Program-made: the position numbers and the translations under genes
Notes under the pieces: model-generated
The model's input: the letters and a program-made list of their open reading frames with translations, nothing else
Database searches by the model: none
Told to the model about the DNA's origin: nothing
In this document: one piece after another, positions 42,065 through 51,741 of the stretch
Numbering within the stretch: position 1 is the stretch's first letter
How the letters are laid out: every line of letters begins with the position of its first letter
Origin: Gilvibacter sp. SZ-19
GTDB lineage: Bacteria > Bacteroidota > Bacteroidia > Flavobacteriales > Flavobacteriaceae
NCBI RefSeq assembly: GCF_002163875.1
Contig: NZ_CP019333.1
Location: 3,030,864-3,094,863 of the forward strand
Reading direction: 5' to 3'
Length of the DNA stretch: 64,000 nt

Positions 42065-43768
42065 ATGACTCAAACCTTGCTAAGGCTACTCCTCTGCTTT
42101 TGTATTATATCATCGGCTTTTTCACAGGCGCCTGAGGTGCCTGAGGACTATTTTGCCAACCCGATGGAGATCCCGCTTATTTTATCGGGTAGCTTTGGTG
42201 AACTCCGCAGCAACCATTTCCACTCTGGTTTAGATATAAAAACCCAGCAGCGAGAAGGTATCCCCGTCTATGCGCCAGCCGACGGTTTTGTGAGTCGTAT
42301 CAAAGTGTCCCATTATGGTTATGGAAAGGCATTGTACATTAAGCACGATAACGGCTACTCTACTGTTTATGCGCATTTGAGTAATTATGCAGGAGCTATT
42401 CAGCAGTACGTAAAGAAACAACAATACAAGAAAGAATCTTACGAAATAGAGCTTTTTCCAGAGGCCCAAATGCTCGCGGTAAAGAAAGGAGATCTTATCG
42501 CTTATTCAGGCAACAGCGGTAGCAGTGGCGGGCCGCATTTACATTTCGAGATCAGAGATGGCGCCTCCCGCCCTATGAATCCAATGCTGTTCGGGATTGA
42601 TATCCCCGATGATAAAAAACCGCTTATAAACAGCGTGATTGCCTACCCCCAAGGTGAGGGTGCGCACGTGAACAATGGTTTTGAACCTGTCAAACTAAGG
42701 CTAATTCCGCAAAAGGATGGCTCTTTTAAAACCGAAAAGCTCAAAGCGCAAGGCCGTATTGGTTTTGGTATTTCCGCATACGACCAAATGAACGGTGCTT
42801 CTAACAAGAATGGGGTCTATCAGATTAAGACCACTTTTAACGGCGAATCTAAGCTCAATGTGCTCTTTGATCGCTTCAGTTTTAACGAGACCCGATATTT
42901 GAATCAATATATCGATTACGGTTACTGGCAACGCAACAAGAGTCGTGTGCAACGACTATTTGTAGCGCCTAACAATCCCTTGAGCCTTTTTAAAAATCAA
43001 GACGCGGACGGTCTAATAGACATTGAACCTGGCTATCAAGGCGTGTATTCTATTGTGGTCAGAGATTTTCAGGACAATACCGTGCGTATCGACATTCCAA
43101 TAGCAGGCGAGGCTCCCAGCAACTCTCCAAAAGAAAGTAATAAAGAAGGGCTAGATTTTGTTAGTGCTGTAGAGAACACCTCAATAACCAAAGGGAAATT
43201 CTCGGTCTTTATCCCGAGTAATAGTCTATACGAGGATGTATACCTCGACATTCAAGCAGAGGCAGATACCTTGCAATTTCATGTAGATGAAGTCCCAATT
43301 CATAAAAACATTACTTTGAGTTTTGACGCCAGCAATTATGCTGAAGCTGATCTGGACAAGCTCTATATAGGTAGACTCAATTACAAAGGAGAACCCTATT
43401 ACAATACTACCTATCGCAAAGGGAAAAAGCTCTCTATCAGAACCAGGACCTTTGGCACCTATGTCCTAGCCTCCGACAGACAATCGCCTACCATTACGCC
43501 TGTTAATTTTCAAGATGGGAAATGGATCAGCAATAACAAGACCCTGCGCCTTAAAATTGAAGATGAAGAGAGCGGAATCAAATCCTATCGCGCTACGATA
43601 AACGGCAAATTCATCCTTATGGAATATAATTACAAAAAGGACGTTTTAACTTATGATTTCGACGATGCCGTGATAAGCGAAACCGAAAACAAATTGAAGT
43701 TGGTTGTAGTAGATAATGTGGGAAATAGTACTACATTTGAAGCAACCTTTTTTAGAAAACAATCATAA
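42065..43768 (+). CDS. M23 family metallopeptidase (peptidoglycan endopeptidase type)
   Basis: 567 residues with a signal peptide ending SAFSQ. The LytM/M23 domain lies at about 45-170: zinc ligands His53 and Asp57 in HFHSGLD, and His158 and His160 in PHLHFEIRDG. The catalytic set is complete, so cleavage of peptidoglycan cross-links is likely. An insertion KKQQYKKESYEIEL (about 117-130) breaks the domain. The remaining 400 residues are beta-sandwich-like, with no named domain. It is 9 bases upstream of the TonB receptor gene, probably one transcript. Confidence 0.92.
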   Translation: MTQTLLRLLLCFCIISSAFSQAPEVPEDYFANPMEIPLILSGSFGELRSNHFHSGLDIKTQQREGIPVYAPADGFVSRIKVSHYGYGKALYIKHDNGYSTVYAHLSNYAGAIQQYVKKQQYKKESYEIELFPEAQMLAVKKGDLIAYSGNSGSSGGPHLHFEIRDGASRPMNPMLFGIDIPDDKKPLINSVIAYPQGEGAHVNNGFEPVKLRLIPQKDGSFKTEKLKAQGRIGFGISAYDQMNGASNKNGVYQIKTTFNGESKLNVLFDRFSFNETRYLNQYIDYGYWQRNKSRVQRLFVAPNNPLSLFKNQDADGLIDIEPGYQGVYSIVVRDFQDNTVRIDIPIAGEAPSNSPKESNKEGLDFVSAVENTSITKGKFSVFIPSNSLYEDVYLDIQAEADTLQFHVDEVPIHKNITLSFDASNYAEADLDKLYIGRLNYKGEPYYNTTYRKGKKLSIRTRTFGTYVLASDRQSPTITPVNFQDGKWISNNKTLRLKIEDEESGIKSYRATINGKFILMEYNYKKDVLTYDFDDAVISETENKLKLVVVDNVGNSTTFEATFFRKQS

Positions 43769-43777
43769 CCAAAGCGT

Positions 43778-46243
43778 TTGAAACCTTCTAGACTCCCGTT
43801 TTTTCTATTTTTTTTACTGCTTACTAATTTTATCCAAGCGCAAACAGCTGCCGTAAGAGGTATTGTCTTTGACCCAGACAACAATCCATTAGATTCTGTA
43901 AATGTTTTGGTAGATGGCGGCGGAACGCAAACCGATCTAAGTGGTTTTTATTATTTAGAGATCCCTGCTAATCAGGATGTTGTGATCACATTTACGCACG
44001 TTGGCCACCAACAAGTGCAGGTCACCGTGAATTTAGATCGCAACGAGGATTACGAGTTCAATCCGCAGCTTCAGATCGATGTAGAGCAGATCACTGAAGT
44101 TGTGATAACTGGACGTGAAAACAAGCAGGTTCAGGGGGTTACTACGATCTCGCCAGCTACAGTGCGTCGTATTCCCGGTGCCAATGCCGGCGTGGAAAAT
44201 TTGATCAAATCCCTTCCTGGAGTTGGTGGAAACGATGAACTCAGTACGCAGTACACGGTTCGCGGTGGTAATTTTGACGAGAACTTGCTCTACGTGAACG
44301 AGATCGAAGTGTATCGACCATTTTTGATCCGCAGCGGACAACAAGAAGGTTTGAGTTTTGTCAATACAGATCTTACTTCTTCTGTAGATTTCTCTGCTGG
44401 AGGATTTCAGGCTAAATACGGCGATCGTTTGTCTTCTGTTTTAGATATCACTTACAAGAAACCTACGGAATTCGAAGCCAGTGCAGATCTCAGTTTTTTA
44501 GGGGCTAGTGTCTCTGCCGGAAGTATTTCTAAGGACGGACGTTTTAGTGGGATGGTAGGTCTGCGCTATAGAGATAACAGTTTGTTTGTTAACGCCAAAC
44601 AGACCGAAACCAACTTCCGCCCGCGCTTTGCAGATGCGCAAGCGTATTTGAACTACAAGGTGAGCAGCAAGTTCGATCTGAGCTTTTTAGGAAACGCTGC
44701 TATTAATCGCTACAGTTTTGAGCCGGAGACCAGACAGACCAACTTTGGAACTCTTGCCGACCCTATTGCCCTTTTGATCTTTTACGAGGGTCAGGAAGAA
44801 GATCGCTACGACACTTACTTCGGAGCTTTGAAAGGAACCTATCTGGTTTCAGAGAATTACACAGCCAAGTTTATCGCTTCTGTCTTTCAAACACAGGAAC
44901 AAGAGTATTTTGACATCTTTGCCAATTATCGCTTAGGACAGGTAAATAATAATATCGGAGATGAAAACCTCGGTGAGGTTGAGTTCAGCGAAGGTATAGG
45001 CTCTCAGCTTACCCACGCTCGTAATGATTTAGATGCTCTAATAGTAAATGTAGAACACAAAGGGAACATCGCCCTAGGCGACAATAAGTTCGAATACGGA
45101 ATTAAATTCACCCGAGAAGATATCATAGATCGCGTTGAAGAATACGAGATCATCGACTCTGCAGGATTCTCTATCCGCCCACCTTTGTTCGAATTCAGAA
45201 ACGATCAACCCTACAATCCCAACGCAACCCCTATAGTGCCGTTCAATACGATACGTGCGCAAAACAATGTGCAGACCAATCGTTTTTCCGGTTATGCCCA
45301 ATGGAGCCGCAAAACAACGTGGGGCAACAGTGACATTTGGCTCAACGCAGGGGTTAGAGCGCACAATTGGACCGTGGGAGGAGATAATATTGAATCGGTA
45401 ACGCAAACGGTAGTTAGTCCACGCGTACAACTGGCAATAAAGCCAGATTGGGACATGGACATGCTTTTCCGTCTTTCAGGAGGATTTTACCACCAACCGC
45501 CATTTTACAGAGAATTACGAGATTCTACCGGAACAGTACGTCCGGGGGTAAAGGCGCAACAGTCTATCCATATCGTTCTGGGTAACGATTACAGTTTTAA
45601 TCTGTGGGGACGCCCATTTACCTTAAATTCTGAGATCTATTACAAAGATCTAACCGACGTGAATCCGTATACCTTAGAAAATGTACGTATTCGCTATCGT
45701 GCAAGAAATAACGCAGTGGCCTACGCTTACGGGCTTGATATGCGTTTAGCTGGAGAGTTTGTTCCGGGCACCGAGAGTTGGGTGAGTTTAGGATTCATGA
45801 AAACCGAAGAGAACATGGACGATCGCGGTTATATTTTTAGGCCGACAGATCAGCGACTTAAAATAGCGGTTTTATTTCAAGACTATGTTCCTGTCATTCC
45901 ACAGTTAAAAGCCTATTTGAATTTGGTTTACAATACTGGTTTGCCTGCAGGGTCTCCCAGCTATGCGGATCCATATGACTTCCAAACACGCCTTAGAGAC
46001 TATCGCCGTGCCGATGTTGGTGTGTCTTATGTATTGGTAGATCAAGAAGATTTTAAAAGAGAATCTGGCTTTTTAAGCAACTTTAAAGAATTGAGCTTTG
46101 GAGCAGAGATCTTCAACATCTTTGATGTGAGAAACTCCATTACCAGTACTTTTGTTAGAGATGTGAATTCTAAAGTGCAGTTCTCTATCCCGAATTTCTT
46201 AACCCCTCGCGTATTCAACTTGAGGTTACGTATGAAGTTTTAA
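43778..46243 (+). CDS. TonB-dependent receptor with CarboxypepD_reg N-terminal domain
   Basis: 821 residues from a TTG start at 43778 (no ATG is available before the signal peptide LPFFLFFLLLTNFIQAQ). After the signal comes a CarboxypepD_reg-like domain (about 25-100; AVRGIVFDPDNNPLDSVNVLV), a TonB-plug domain (about 115-225; RIPGANAGVENLIKSLPGVGG, then QYTVRGGNFDENLLYVNEIEV) and a large C-terminal barrel ending LRLRMKF. No SusD partner is adjacent, so it is not a PUL pair; the substrate is unknown. Confidence 0.94.
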   Translation: MKPSRLPFFLFFLLLTNFIQAQTAAVRGIVFDPDNNPLDSVNVLVDGGGTQTDLSGFYYLEIPANQDVVITFTHVGHQQVQVTVNLDRNEDYEFNPQLQIDVEQITEVVITGRENKQVQGVTTISPATVRRIPGANAGVENLIKSLPGVGGNDELSTQYTVRGGNFDENLLYVNEIEVYRPFLIRSGQQEGLSFVNTDLTSSVDFSAGGFQAKYGDRLSSVLDITYKKPTEFEASADLSFLGASVSAGSISKDGRFSGMVGLRYRDNSLFVNAKQTETNFRPRFADAQAYLNYKVSSKFDLSFLGNAAINRYSFEPETRQTNFGTLADPIALLIFYEGQEEDRYDTYFGALKGTYLVSENYTAKFIASVFQTQEQEYFDIFANYRLGQVNNNIGDENLGEVEFSEGIGSQLTHARNDLDALIVNVEHKGNIALGDNKFEYGIKFTREDIIDRVEEYEIIDSAGFSIRPPLFEFRNDQPYNPNATPIVPFNTIRAQNNVQTNRFSGYAQWSRKTTWGNSDIWLNAGVRAHNWTVGGDNIESVTQTVVSPRVQLAIKPDWDMDMLFRLSGGFYHQPPFYRELRDSTGTVRPGVKAQQSIHIVLGNDYSFNLWGRPFTLNSEIYYKDLTDVNPYTLENVRIRYRARNNAVAYAYGLDMRLAGEFVPGTESWVSLGFMKTEENMDDRGYIFRPTDQRLKIAVLFQDYVPVIPQLKAYLNLVYNTGLPAGSPSYADPYDFQTRLRDYRRADVGVSYVLVDQEDFKRESGFLSNFKELSFGAEIFNIFDVRNSITSTFVRDVNSKVQFSIPNFLTPRVFNLRLRMKF

Positions 46244-47388
46244 CTGGCTACGAACTCTTTAAGTACATCGACCACATAGTCTATCTCTTCTTTAGTAGTA
46301 AAAGCACTAAAGGAGAAACGCAGCGATGGTTTTTTCAGATCTTCCTCGCTTAAAAAGGCCGACAACACATGCGAGGCACCTGAGCTTCCACTTTGGCAAG
46401 CACTTCCTTTAGAACAGGCAATTCCCTTTAGGTCCATCTGAAAAAGCAACATCAGCGCTTTTTGCGGTGGTAAGGGCAAACAGACATTCAGCAAGGTATA
46501 GGTGCTCTTTGTTGGGTCCTCACAACTTCCATTAAAGCTCACTCCCGGCACGTTTGCCTTGAGCTGTTTAATGAAGTGATCTTTTATTCCTTGAATGTGT
46601 GCTCGTTCGGTCTCCAAATTCGCATAAGCGATCTCCATGGCCTTGGCCATACCCACAATATTGTGGGTTGCCTCAGTTCCGGCACGCATTCCACGCTCTT
46701 GGGCACCACCAAAGATCAAAGGTTTTAATCCTGTTTCTTTGCGGATATACGCAAAGCCAGCACCTTTGGGGCCGTGAAATTTATGCGCAGCTACTGCGGC
46801 AAAATCAATCCCCGAGTTTCCGAGATCCACTTCGTAGTGACCAATGGACTGTACGGTATCTGAATGGAAATACGCTCCTGCATTGCGTGCTAATTCACTA
46901 ACGCGATCTACATCTAATTTGGTTCCTACTTCGTTATTGATATGCATTAAACTCACCAAAGTGGTCTTAGTGCGATCTTCGAGAAGTTTTGCCAAATGGT
47001 CGTAGTCGATATTGCTGCATTTCTTAATGCGGACCCAATCTGCTTGAATTCCGCGATCTTGCTCCAGCTCTTCTATGGTGTGCAATACAGCGTGATGTTC
47101 TATGGGCGATGAAATGATACGTTCCACTCCCAGATCACGCACACAAGACTGAAGTATCAAGTTATCAGCTTCTGTTCCTCCAGAGGTGAAGATGATCTCT
47201 CCAGGATGCACATTGAGTTGTTTTGCAATATCCTTTCGAGCTTTCTCTATCAGTGATTTAGAAGCGCGACCACTGTGGTGCGTTGACGAAGGATTCCCAA
47301 AGGAATCAGCAAGCACCGCTGTCATGGCTGCGACAACTTCCGGACGCAGTTGGGTGGTTGCTGCGGAGTCTAGATATACAGTTTTCAG
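46240..47388 (-). CDS. Cysteine desulfurase family protein, apparent CTG start
   Basis: PLP class V aminotransferase that takes sulphur from cysteine for Fe-S clusters or tRNA thiolation. The conserved N-terminus KTVYLDSAATTQLRPEV lies upstream of the first ATG (47325) and is reached only from CTG at 47388; the frame closes at a TAA a few codons before. From CTG the protein is 382 residues, with PLP-Lys203 in HKFHGPKGAG and the active-site loop CSKGSACQSGSS. The loop form (two Cys, Ser-rich) resembles the IscS/NifS group. Convergent overlap of 4 bases with the TonB receptor. A TATTTTTG -7 element is at 47432-47425. Confidence 0.9.
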   Translation of the reverse strand: MKTVYLDSAATTQLRPEVVAAMTAVLADSFGNPSSTHHSGRASKSLIEKARKDIAKQLNVHPGEIIFTSGGTEADNLILQSCVRDLGVERIISSPIEHHAVLHTIEELEQDRGIQADWVRIKKCSNIDYDHLAKLLEDRTKTTLVSLMHINNEVGTKLDVDRVSELARNAGAYFHSDTVQSIGHYEVDLGNSGIDFAAVAAHKFHGPKGAGFAYIRKETGLKPLIFGGAQERGMRAGTEATHNIVGMAKAMEIAYANLETERAHIQGIKDHFIKQLKANVPGVSFNGSCEDPTKSTYTLLNVCLPLPPQKALMLLFQMDLKGIACSKGSACQSGSSGASHVLSAFLSEEDLKKPSLRFSFSAFTTKEEIDYVVDVLKEFVAS

Positions 47389-47486
47389 AGCCTTAAAGTT
47401 TAGTTATAGTTGGTTATTCTGTAGCAAAAATAACATATTTCGACTATTTTCGTTCCCAATACAGAGAACGTATTTTATTACTCCTT

Positions 47487-48437
47487 ATGAACCGATTCTA
47501 CGCTCAGTTATTGCTGATTTTAAGCCTACTAGTATGTACAACAGCCTGTGACGATGGCGATATCATTGTAACTACCTTTGATTTTGACGAGATTCAATTG
47601 GAGAATTGCGGAGAACCTGGAGACTACGTTTTCTACAAGATCAACAATTCGAATTTAGAATCTATTTCGCTTGTTCTTGGCACTACGGATGAGATCTATC
47701 TAAGCACTCAAGACCGCACCTATGCACTCAACGGGACCTCGAATTTTGTGAATTATCGCACCTATTCGGCCGAAGTTGGCGCTGAATTCTTTTGTAGTAA
47801 TGTAACCCCTTCTACCCCAGAAATTGTAAATGATTTTGCGGGGAATTCAGGAGACGCACTTTTAGAAGTGATTGCGGTTAATGATGATAACGATGGAATC
47901 GCTTTAGAAAATGAACTCGACGAACTGGATGAAGATGGAGACGGAGATCCATTTACCAATCCTTTAGACACCGATGGCGATGGCTTACCCAACTATATCG
48001 ATTTTGATGACGACGGTGACAACGTACCTACGGCAAACGAGCTAGACACGGAGAACGCAGACGGAGACGACAATCCGTATACTAATCCAAAGGACACAGA
48101 TAACGATGGTATTCCAGATTATTTAGATCCGGACGATGATGGAGACGGCATCCTAACCCGCAATGAAGATACCAACGCCAATTTAGACCCGACAGACGAT
48201 GTTACCGATCCTGCGGTTGGTCCTGATTTCTTGAATCCTGATGTTGCTGTTGAAACTTTCGTAGAGGCGTATCGTTCTCATACATTTACCCTCACCACCT
48301 CGGTTACGGTGACTTTATTGGATCTTGTATTGACCAATGGAAGTGAGGAGTTGATCAGAGAATCCTTGTTTTTGGGAACCATTGACAATGCCTTCAACGC
48401 CACTTTTTTGGTGGAGCCTGTCTTTACCAACGACTAG
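47487..48437 (+). CDS. Lipoprotein with thrombospondin type-3-like calcium repeats
   Basis: 316 residues; lipobox LVCTTACDDGD (Cys21) then acidic residues. An N-terminal region (25-130) is followed by several TSP3-like Asp-rich units (about 130-235): DEDGDGDPFTN, DTDGDGLPNYIDFDDDGDN, DNDGIPDYLDPDDDGDGI. Each DxDGDGxxD loop should bind calcium. Ends with a short beta domain. Such repeats form rigid Ca-stabilised stalks on cell-surface proteins; probably surface-exposed. It converges with, and overlaps by 14 bases, the Smr gene. Confidence 0.88.
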   Translation: MNRFYAQLLLILSLLVCTTACDDGDIIVTTFDFDEIQLENCGEPGDYVFYKINNSNLESISLVLGTTDEIYLSTQDRTYALNGTSNFVNYRTYSAEVGAEFFCSNVTPSTPEIVNDFAGNSGDALLEVIAVNDDNDGIALENELDELDEDGDGDPFTNPLDTDGDGLPNYIDFDDDGDNVPTANELDTENADGDDNPYTNPKDTDNDGIPDYLDPDDDGDGILTRNEDTNANLDPTDDVTDPAVGPDFLNPDVAVETFVEAYRSHTFTLTTSVTVTLLDLVLTNGSEELIRESLFLGTIDNAFNATFLVEPVFTND

Positions 48438-48999
48438 CTTTTTGACTCAGGTGAATTAGCGTTGCGCCCTGGCCGTATTTTTGATAATCTGCGGGTTCAT
48501 ATCTGAGGCCATCATAACGACCAATTAAAAACTGCAATTCGGTTTTTAATACCCCTTCTCCTACTCCGTGTATCAATACCAGTTTTGGTAGCCGTTTTTG
48601 AATTGCCAGATCTATACTGCGTTTGGCGCGTTCAAGTTGAATCTCCAAATGCTCATGAGGCAAGAGTCGGTGATGATCCTTAACCAACTTTTCAATATGC
48701 AGATCGACCTCCATTGGCGGGATAACCTTTTCGCGTCTGGGTTGAATTTTTCGCTTCTTTTTTAGCTTTGTTTCACGGCTGAACTCCCGTTGTTTTTGTT
48801 GTGCTGCGGATAGGTTAAGCGGCTGCTGATCCAATTGTGGTACCAAGGCCTTGCATTCAAATTCTAAATCAAAACCATCTGTGGTTGTAACGAGTGCAAT
48901 ATTCCCGTTAATAGCCTTGATCTCTCCACGGATGTTGTCTTCGATCACTTCTACGAGATCACCTACGGAAAACCCTGATTCTCTGTTTTTTATCGTCAT
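48424..48999 (-). CDS. Smr-domain protein (MutS2-like C-terminal type)
   Basis: 191 residues. The N-terminal part (about 8-55) is a small beta-barrel-like KOW/Tudor-type segment (VGDLVEVIEDNIRGEIKAI); then a basic linker, and a C-terminal Smr domain (about 95-190) with VDLHIEKL and LIHGVGEGVLKTEL (the DLHG and HGxGxG motifs in modified form). Smr domains nick branched DNA or cleave RNA on stalled ribosomes. Here the first motif is DLHI rather than DLHG, which may affect activity. Target unknown. Confidence 0.85.
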   Translation of the reverse strand: MTIKNRESGFSVGDLVEVIEDNIRGEIKAINGNIALVTTTDGFDLEFECKALVPQLDQQPLNLSAAQQKQREFSRETKLKKKRKIQPRREKVIPPMEVDLHIEKLVKDHHRLLPHEHLEIQLERAKRSIDLAIQKRLPKLVLIHGVGEGVLKTELQFLIGRYDGLRYEPADYQKYGQGATLIHLSQKASRW

Positions 49000-49128
49000 T
49001 TTAGCCTGCTTACACGGAATTTTCCTGTAATTTATCGAAATTGTGTTATTCCCATGAACATTTTTCCTACTTTTATATCATATTACGTCGTACTTGCCCC
49101 CCAATAAGTACAGGATTAACTTGTTACG

Positions 49129-50949
49129 ATGAAAAAGCTTTTATTCTTTGCGTGCTTCGCTGGCGGCCTCACATCAGCTATTGCACAACTCTATGTCCGA
49201 CCGAATCCGACAAGCAGTACCGATTCCTACATTTATGTGAACGATCAGGTTTTGTACGTCGATGACGAGGTCAATCTCGAATTAAACACCAACGACCCAG
49301 CCACAGAAGCCAGCATCTACTTAAGAGGTGACGGGCAGCTTATTCAAGGCAATACAGCAGCCGGAGCAAACCTAGGTACAGGATTTCTTTCTGTATACCA
49401 ACAAGGTTTTGCAGACCGTTATGAGTATAACTTTTGGGCCTCTCCAGTTGGAAATGCGTCTGCAGCTGTAGGCAATGAGAATTTTGGGATAACCAAATTT
49501 TACGATGTTGTTGGAGTAACAGAAAGTACACCAGCCTTAAATTCTGGCGCTTATAACGGAACTTCAAGTCCCTTGACCATTTCCACACGCTGGATCTGGA
49601 AATTCATAGCCGGAACAACCTATTCAGATTGGGTTTTTGTAGGTAATTCCCAAACGGTAAACCCGGGGCAAGGGTTCACCATGAAGGGAGTTGACGTAGG
49701 TGCAGACCTAGCCTCTACTCCGCAGCAAGAGTACGACTTTAGAGGTAAACCTAATAGCGGTGATATCACCAATAGTGTTATTGCAGACCAGTTGACTCTT
49801 ATTGGTAATCCTTATCCATCTGCTGTAGATCTGCAAGAATTCTTTGATGATAACCCAGATGTAGATGCCCAAGCCTTTTATTGGGAGCAAGATCATGCCG
49901 TTAACTCACACTATTTAGCCGCTTACCAAGGTGGCTATGCGGTTTGGACTGCAGATGGTACGCCAGACGGATTCTATCAGCAAGCGATATTCCTCTCCTA
50001 TGCCGGAGACGGTTCTTCAGGCCCTCCTACAGGAACTGGTGGAACACCCTTGATTCAGCGCCGTTATGCACCTATAGGCCAAGGTTTCATGGTTCGTGGC
50101 GATGTAGACGGAACAGTTACTATGAAAGACGAATACCGTGAATATGTCCCTGAAGGAGCTGCAAACTTTTCTGAATTTAAGAGTGCTTCCTTCGGAAACG
50201 CTACAGCAATGGTAGACACTGAAGATGAAGATCCGGAGCGATTAAGAGAACGGCCTTTTGTTAGACTGACGGCCTTTGTGAATGACAACTTTGCATCTCC
50301 GGTTGCAATTCTTTTCTATGACAAGGCCACTTTTGGAGAAGACCGTGGAATGGATGCCAAGAGTCCAAGAGATCTGGAAAATGACATCTTCTGGTCTCTA
50401 GCAGATGATCCAGACAACGAATACATTATTCAGACTGTACCCTTCCAACAAGAAGCCATGATTCCTTTGGCCTTTAAAGTTGGAGAAGCTTCCACAACCT
50501 TTAGACTTTATATTACCGAGCGTTCGGACTTCAACAAAGACATGTACCTATTCGATGCGGTGAACAATACCTATAGCTTGCTTACTAAAGACGAATACAC
50601 TACCGTTAATGGATTGGCTCCGGGTATGTATAAAGACCGTTTCTTTATCACCTTTACCAGAGTAGATAATCCTGCGGAGGCAGCAACAGCCACTGTAGAG
50701 GCTAAAGTGCAGGTATTCCAGAACAATCCGGCTAAACAGCTAGAAATCATCAATGATGAACTTCTGGTTTTAGAATCGGCTACCCTTTATGATATAAACG
50801 GTCGTATCCTATGGACACGCAACGATTTGGGAGGTGACTCGCGATACGCTTATCCGACTGGCCTTTTAGCCGATGGAGTCTATATACTCAGATTACAGAC
50901 AAAAGACGGTGCTGTAAAGACAGAAAAGATTCGCGTCTTTAATAAATAA
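49129..50949 (+). CDS. Secreted protein with type IX sorting (type A) C-terminal domain
   Basis: 606 residues; signal peptide ending SAIAQ, then a long beta-rich region with YEYNFWASPVGNAS (about 100-113), NPYPSAVDL and repeated YDINGRI-like turns, and a C-terminal T9SS type-A sorting domain (about 530-606) ending in DGVYILRLQTKDGAVKTEKI. The SP-YNFWASP pattern is common in flavobacterial T9SS cargo of unknown role. It should be exported across the outer membrane by the system to which PorQ belongs, and then anchored or released. Own terminator follows. Confidence 0.88.
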   Translation: MKKLLFFACFAGGLTSAIAQLYVRPNPTSSTDSYIYVNDQVLYVDDEVNLELNTNDPATEASIYLRGDGQLIQGNTAAGANLGTGFLSVYQQGFADRYEYNFWASPVGNASAAVGNENFGITKFYDVVGVTESTPALNSGAYNGTSSPLTISTRWIWKFIAGTTYSDWVFVGNSQTVNPGQGFTMKGVDVGADLASTPQQEYDFRGKPNSGDITNSVIADQLTLIGNPYPSAVDLQEFFDDNPDVDAQAFYWEQDHAVNSHYLAAYQGGYAVWTADGTPDGFYQQAIFLSYAGDGSSGPPTGTGGTPLIQRRYAPIGQGFMVRGDVDGTVTMKDEYREYVPEGAANFSEFKSASFGNATAMVDTEDEDPERLRERPFVRLTAFVNDNFASPVAILFYDKATFGEDRGMDAKSPRDLENDIFWSLADDPDNEYIIQTVPFQQEAMIPLAFKVGEASTTFRLYITERSDFNKDMYLFDAVNNTYSLLTKDEYTTVNGLAPGMYKDRFFITFTRVDNPAEAATATVEAKVQVFQNNPAKQLEIINDELLVLESATLYDINGRILWTRNDLGGDSRYAYPTGLLADGVYILRLQTKDGAVKTEKIRVFNK

Positions 50950-50970
50950 GTAAACGGTTAAACGAATTTA

Positions 50971-51002
50971 AAATCCCCATTTTATGTGGGGATTTTTTTT
51001 TT
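50971..51002 (+). terminator. Rho-independent terminator of the T9SS cargo gene
   Basis: AAATCCCCA and TGGGGATTT form a perfect 9-bp stem with a TTTTATG loop, followed by a long T run, 22 bases after the stop. Confidence 0.9.
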
Positions 51003-51067
51003 GCCTGAGATTTTTATTATTTTCAATCCCTAAGGCAATTACGCTATAACCAATCAACTAACAAACC

Positions 51068-51346
51068 ATGGAAGAAAATCAAAAGAAACCCAAAAATTAC
51101 CTAGTAGAATCTATACTAGTAACCATATTTTGCTGCCTGATCTTTGGGATCATTGGAATTGTAAACGCCGCCAAGGTAAATTCTGAATATGAAGCAGGAA
51201 ATTACGAAGGCGCATTAGCTGCCTCCAAGCAAGCTAAAACCTGGACCCTATGGGGCTTTATCATTGGCTTGGCAGGAGTAGTAATTGTTGGTTTCCTATA
51301 TTTGGTTATGGGAATTGCAATTCTAGGTAGCGCCGGTGACTTTTAG
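51068..51346 (+). CDS. CD225/dispanin family membrane protein
   Basis: 92 residues with two membrane segments: about 16-38 (ILVTIFCCLIFGIIGIVNAAK) and 64-86 (GFIIGLAGVVIVGFLYLVMG). The CCLIFGIIGIVNAAKVN stretch, with the paired cysteine and Asn-Ala-Ala-Lys-Val-Asn, and the A-ASKQAKTW segment are the CD225 signature shared with animal IFITM proteins. Bacterial members are of unknown function; they are often found beside DUF2752 genes, as here (11-base overlap). Confidence 0.93.
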   Translation: MEENQKKPKNYLVESILVTIFCCLIFGIIGIVNAAKVNSEYEAGNYEGALAASKQAKTWTLWGFIIGLAGVVIVGFLYLVMGIAILGSAGDF

Positions 51347-51737
51347 TAAAAAGAACATACTTTTAGCAAGTATACCAGTAGCAATTTTGCTGCTGGTATA
51401 TTTTTTTTACAACCCAGAGGATTTCGATTGGTTCCCCAAATGCCCTTTTTACAGCCTTACAGGGGTCTACTGCCCGGGTTGTGGTAGTCAACGTGCATTA
51501 CACAGTTTGGTGCATTTAGAATTTGGCAAAACGGCTTCTTATAACTTTTTATTCTTGCCAGCACTTGGAGTGGTCCTATACAACTTCGGAATAACGGTTT
51601 TCAACGAGCTGAGCGGTAAACAACTTACCAACTACATTTATAAGCCAATTTTCCCAAAAGTGGTCTTGATTATTGTTTTGCTTTTCTGGGGACTCAGAAA
51701 TATTCCCTTTTCTCCCTTCTGCTATCTAGCGCCTTAA
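51336..51737 (+). CDS. DUF2752 domain membrane protein
   Basis: 133 residues from a GTG at 51336, with three predicted membrane helices (about 7-24, 70-92, 107-122). The DUF2752 motif is KCPFYSLTGVYCPGCGSQRALH (in two parts near 35-56), with the CPGCG cysteine pair and an R-A-H triad. It overlaps the CD225 gene by 11 bases, implying translational coupling. The family is widely coupled to CD225 proteins and unassigned. A convergent gene begins 5 bases after its stop. Confidence 0.9.
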   Translation: MTFSKKNILLASIPVAILLLVYFFYNPEDFDWFPKCPFYSLTGVYCPGCGSQRALHSLVHLEFGKTASYNFLFLPALGVVLYNFGITVFNELSGKQLTNYIYKPIFPKVVLIIVLLFWGLRNIPFSPFCYLAP

Positions 51738-51741
51738 GCGT

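Noticed and set aside
43778-46243. TonB receptor considered as SusC of a polysaccharide utilisation locus
   Set aside because: No SusD partner or glycoside hydrolases nearby; the neighbours are an M23 peptidase and a cysteine desulfurase.
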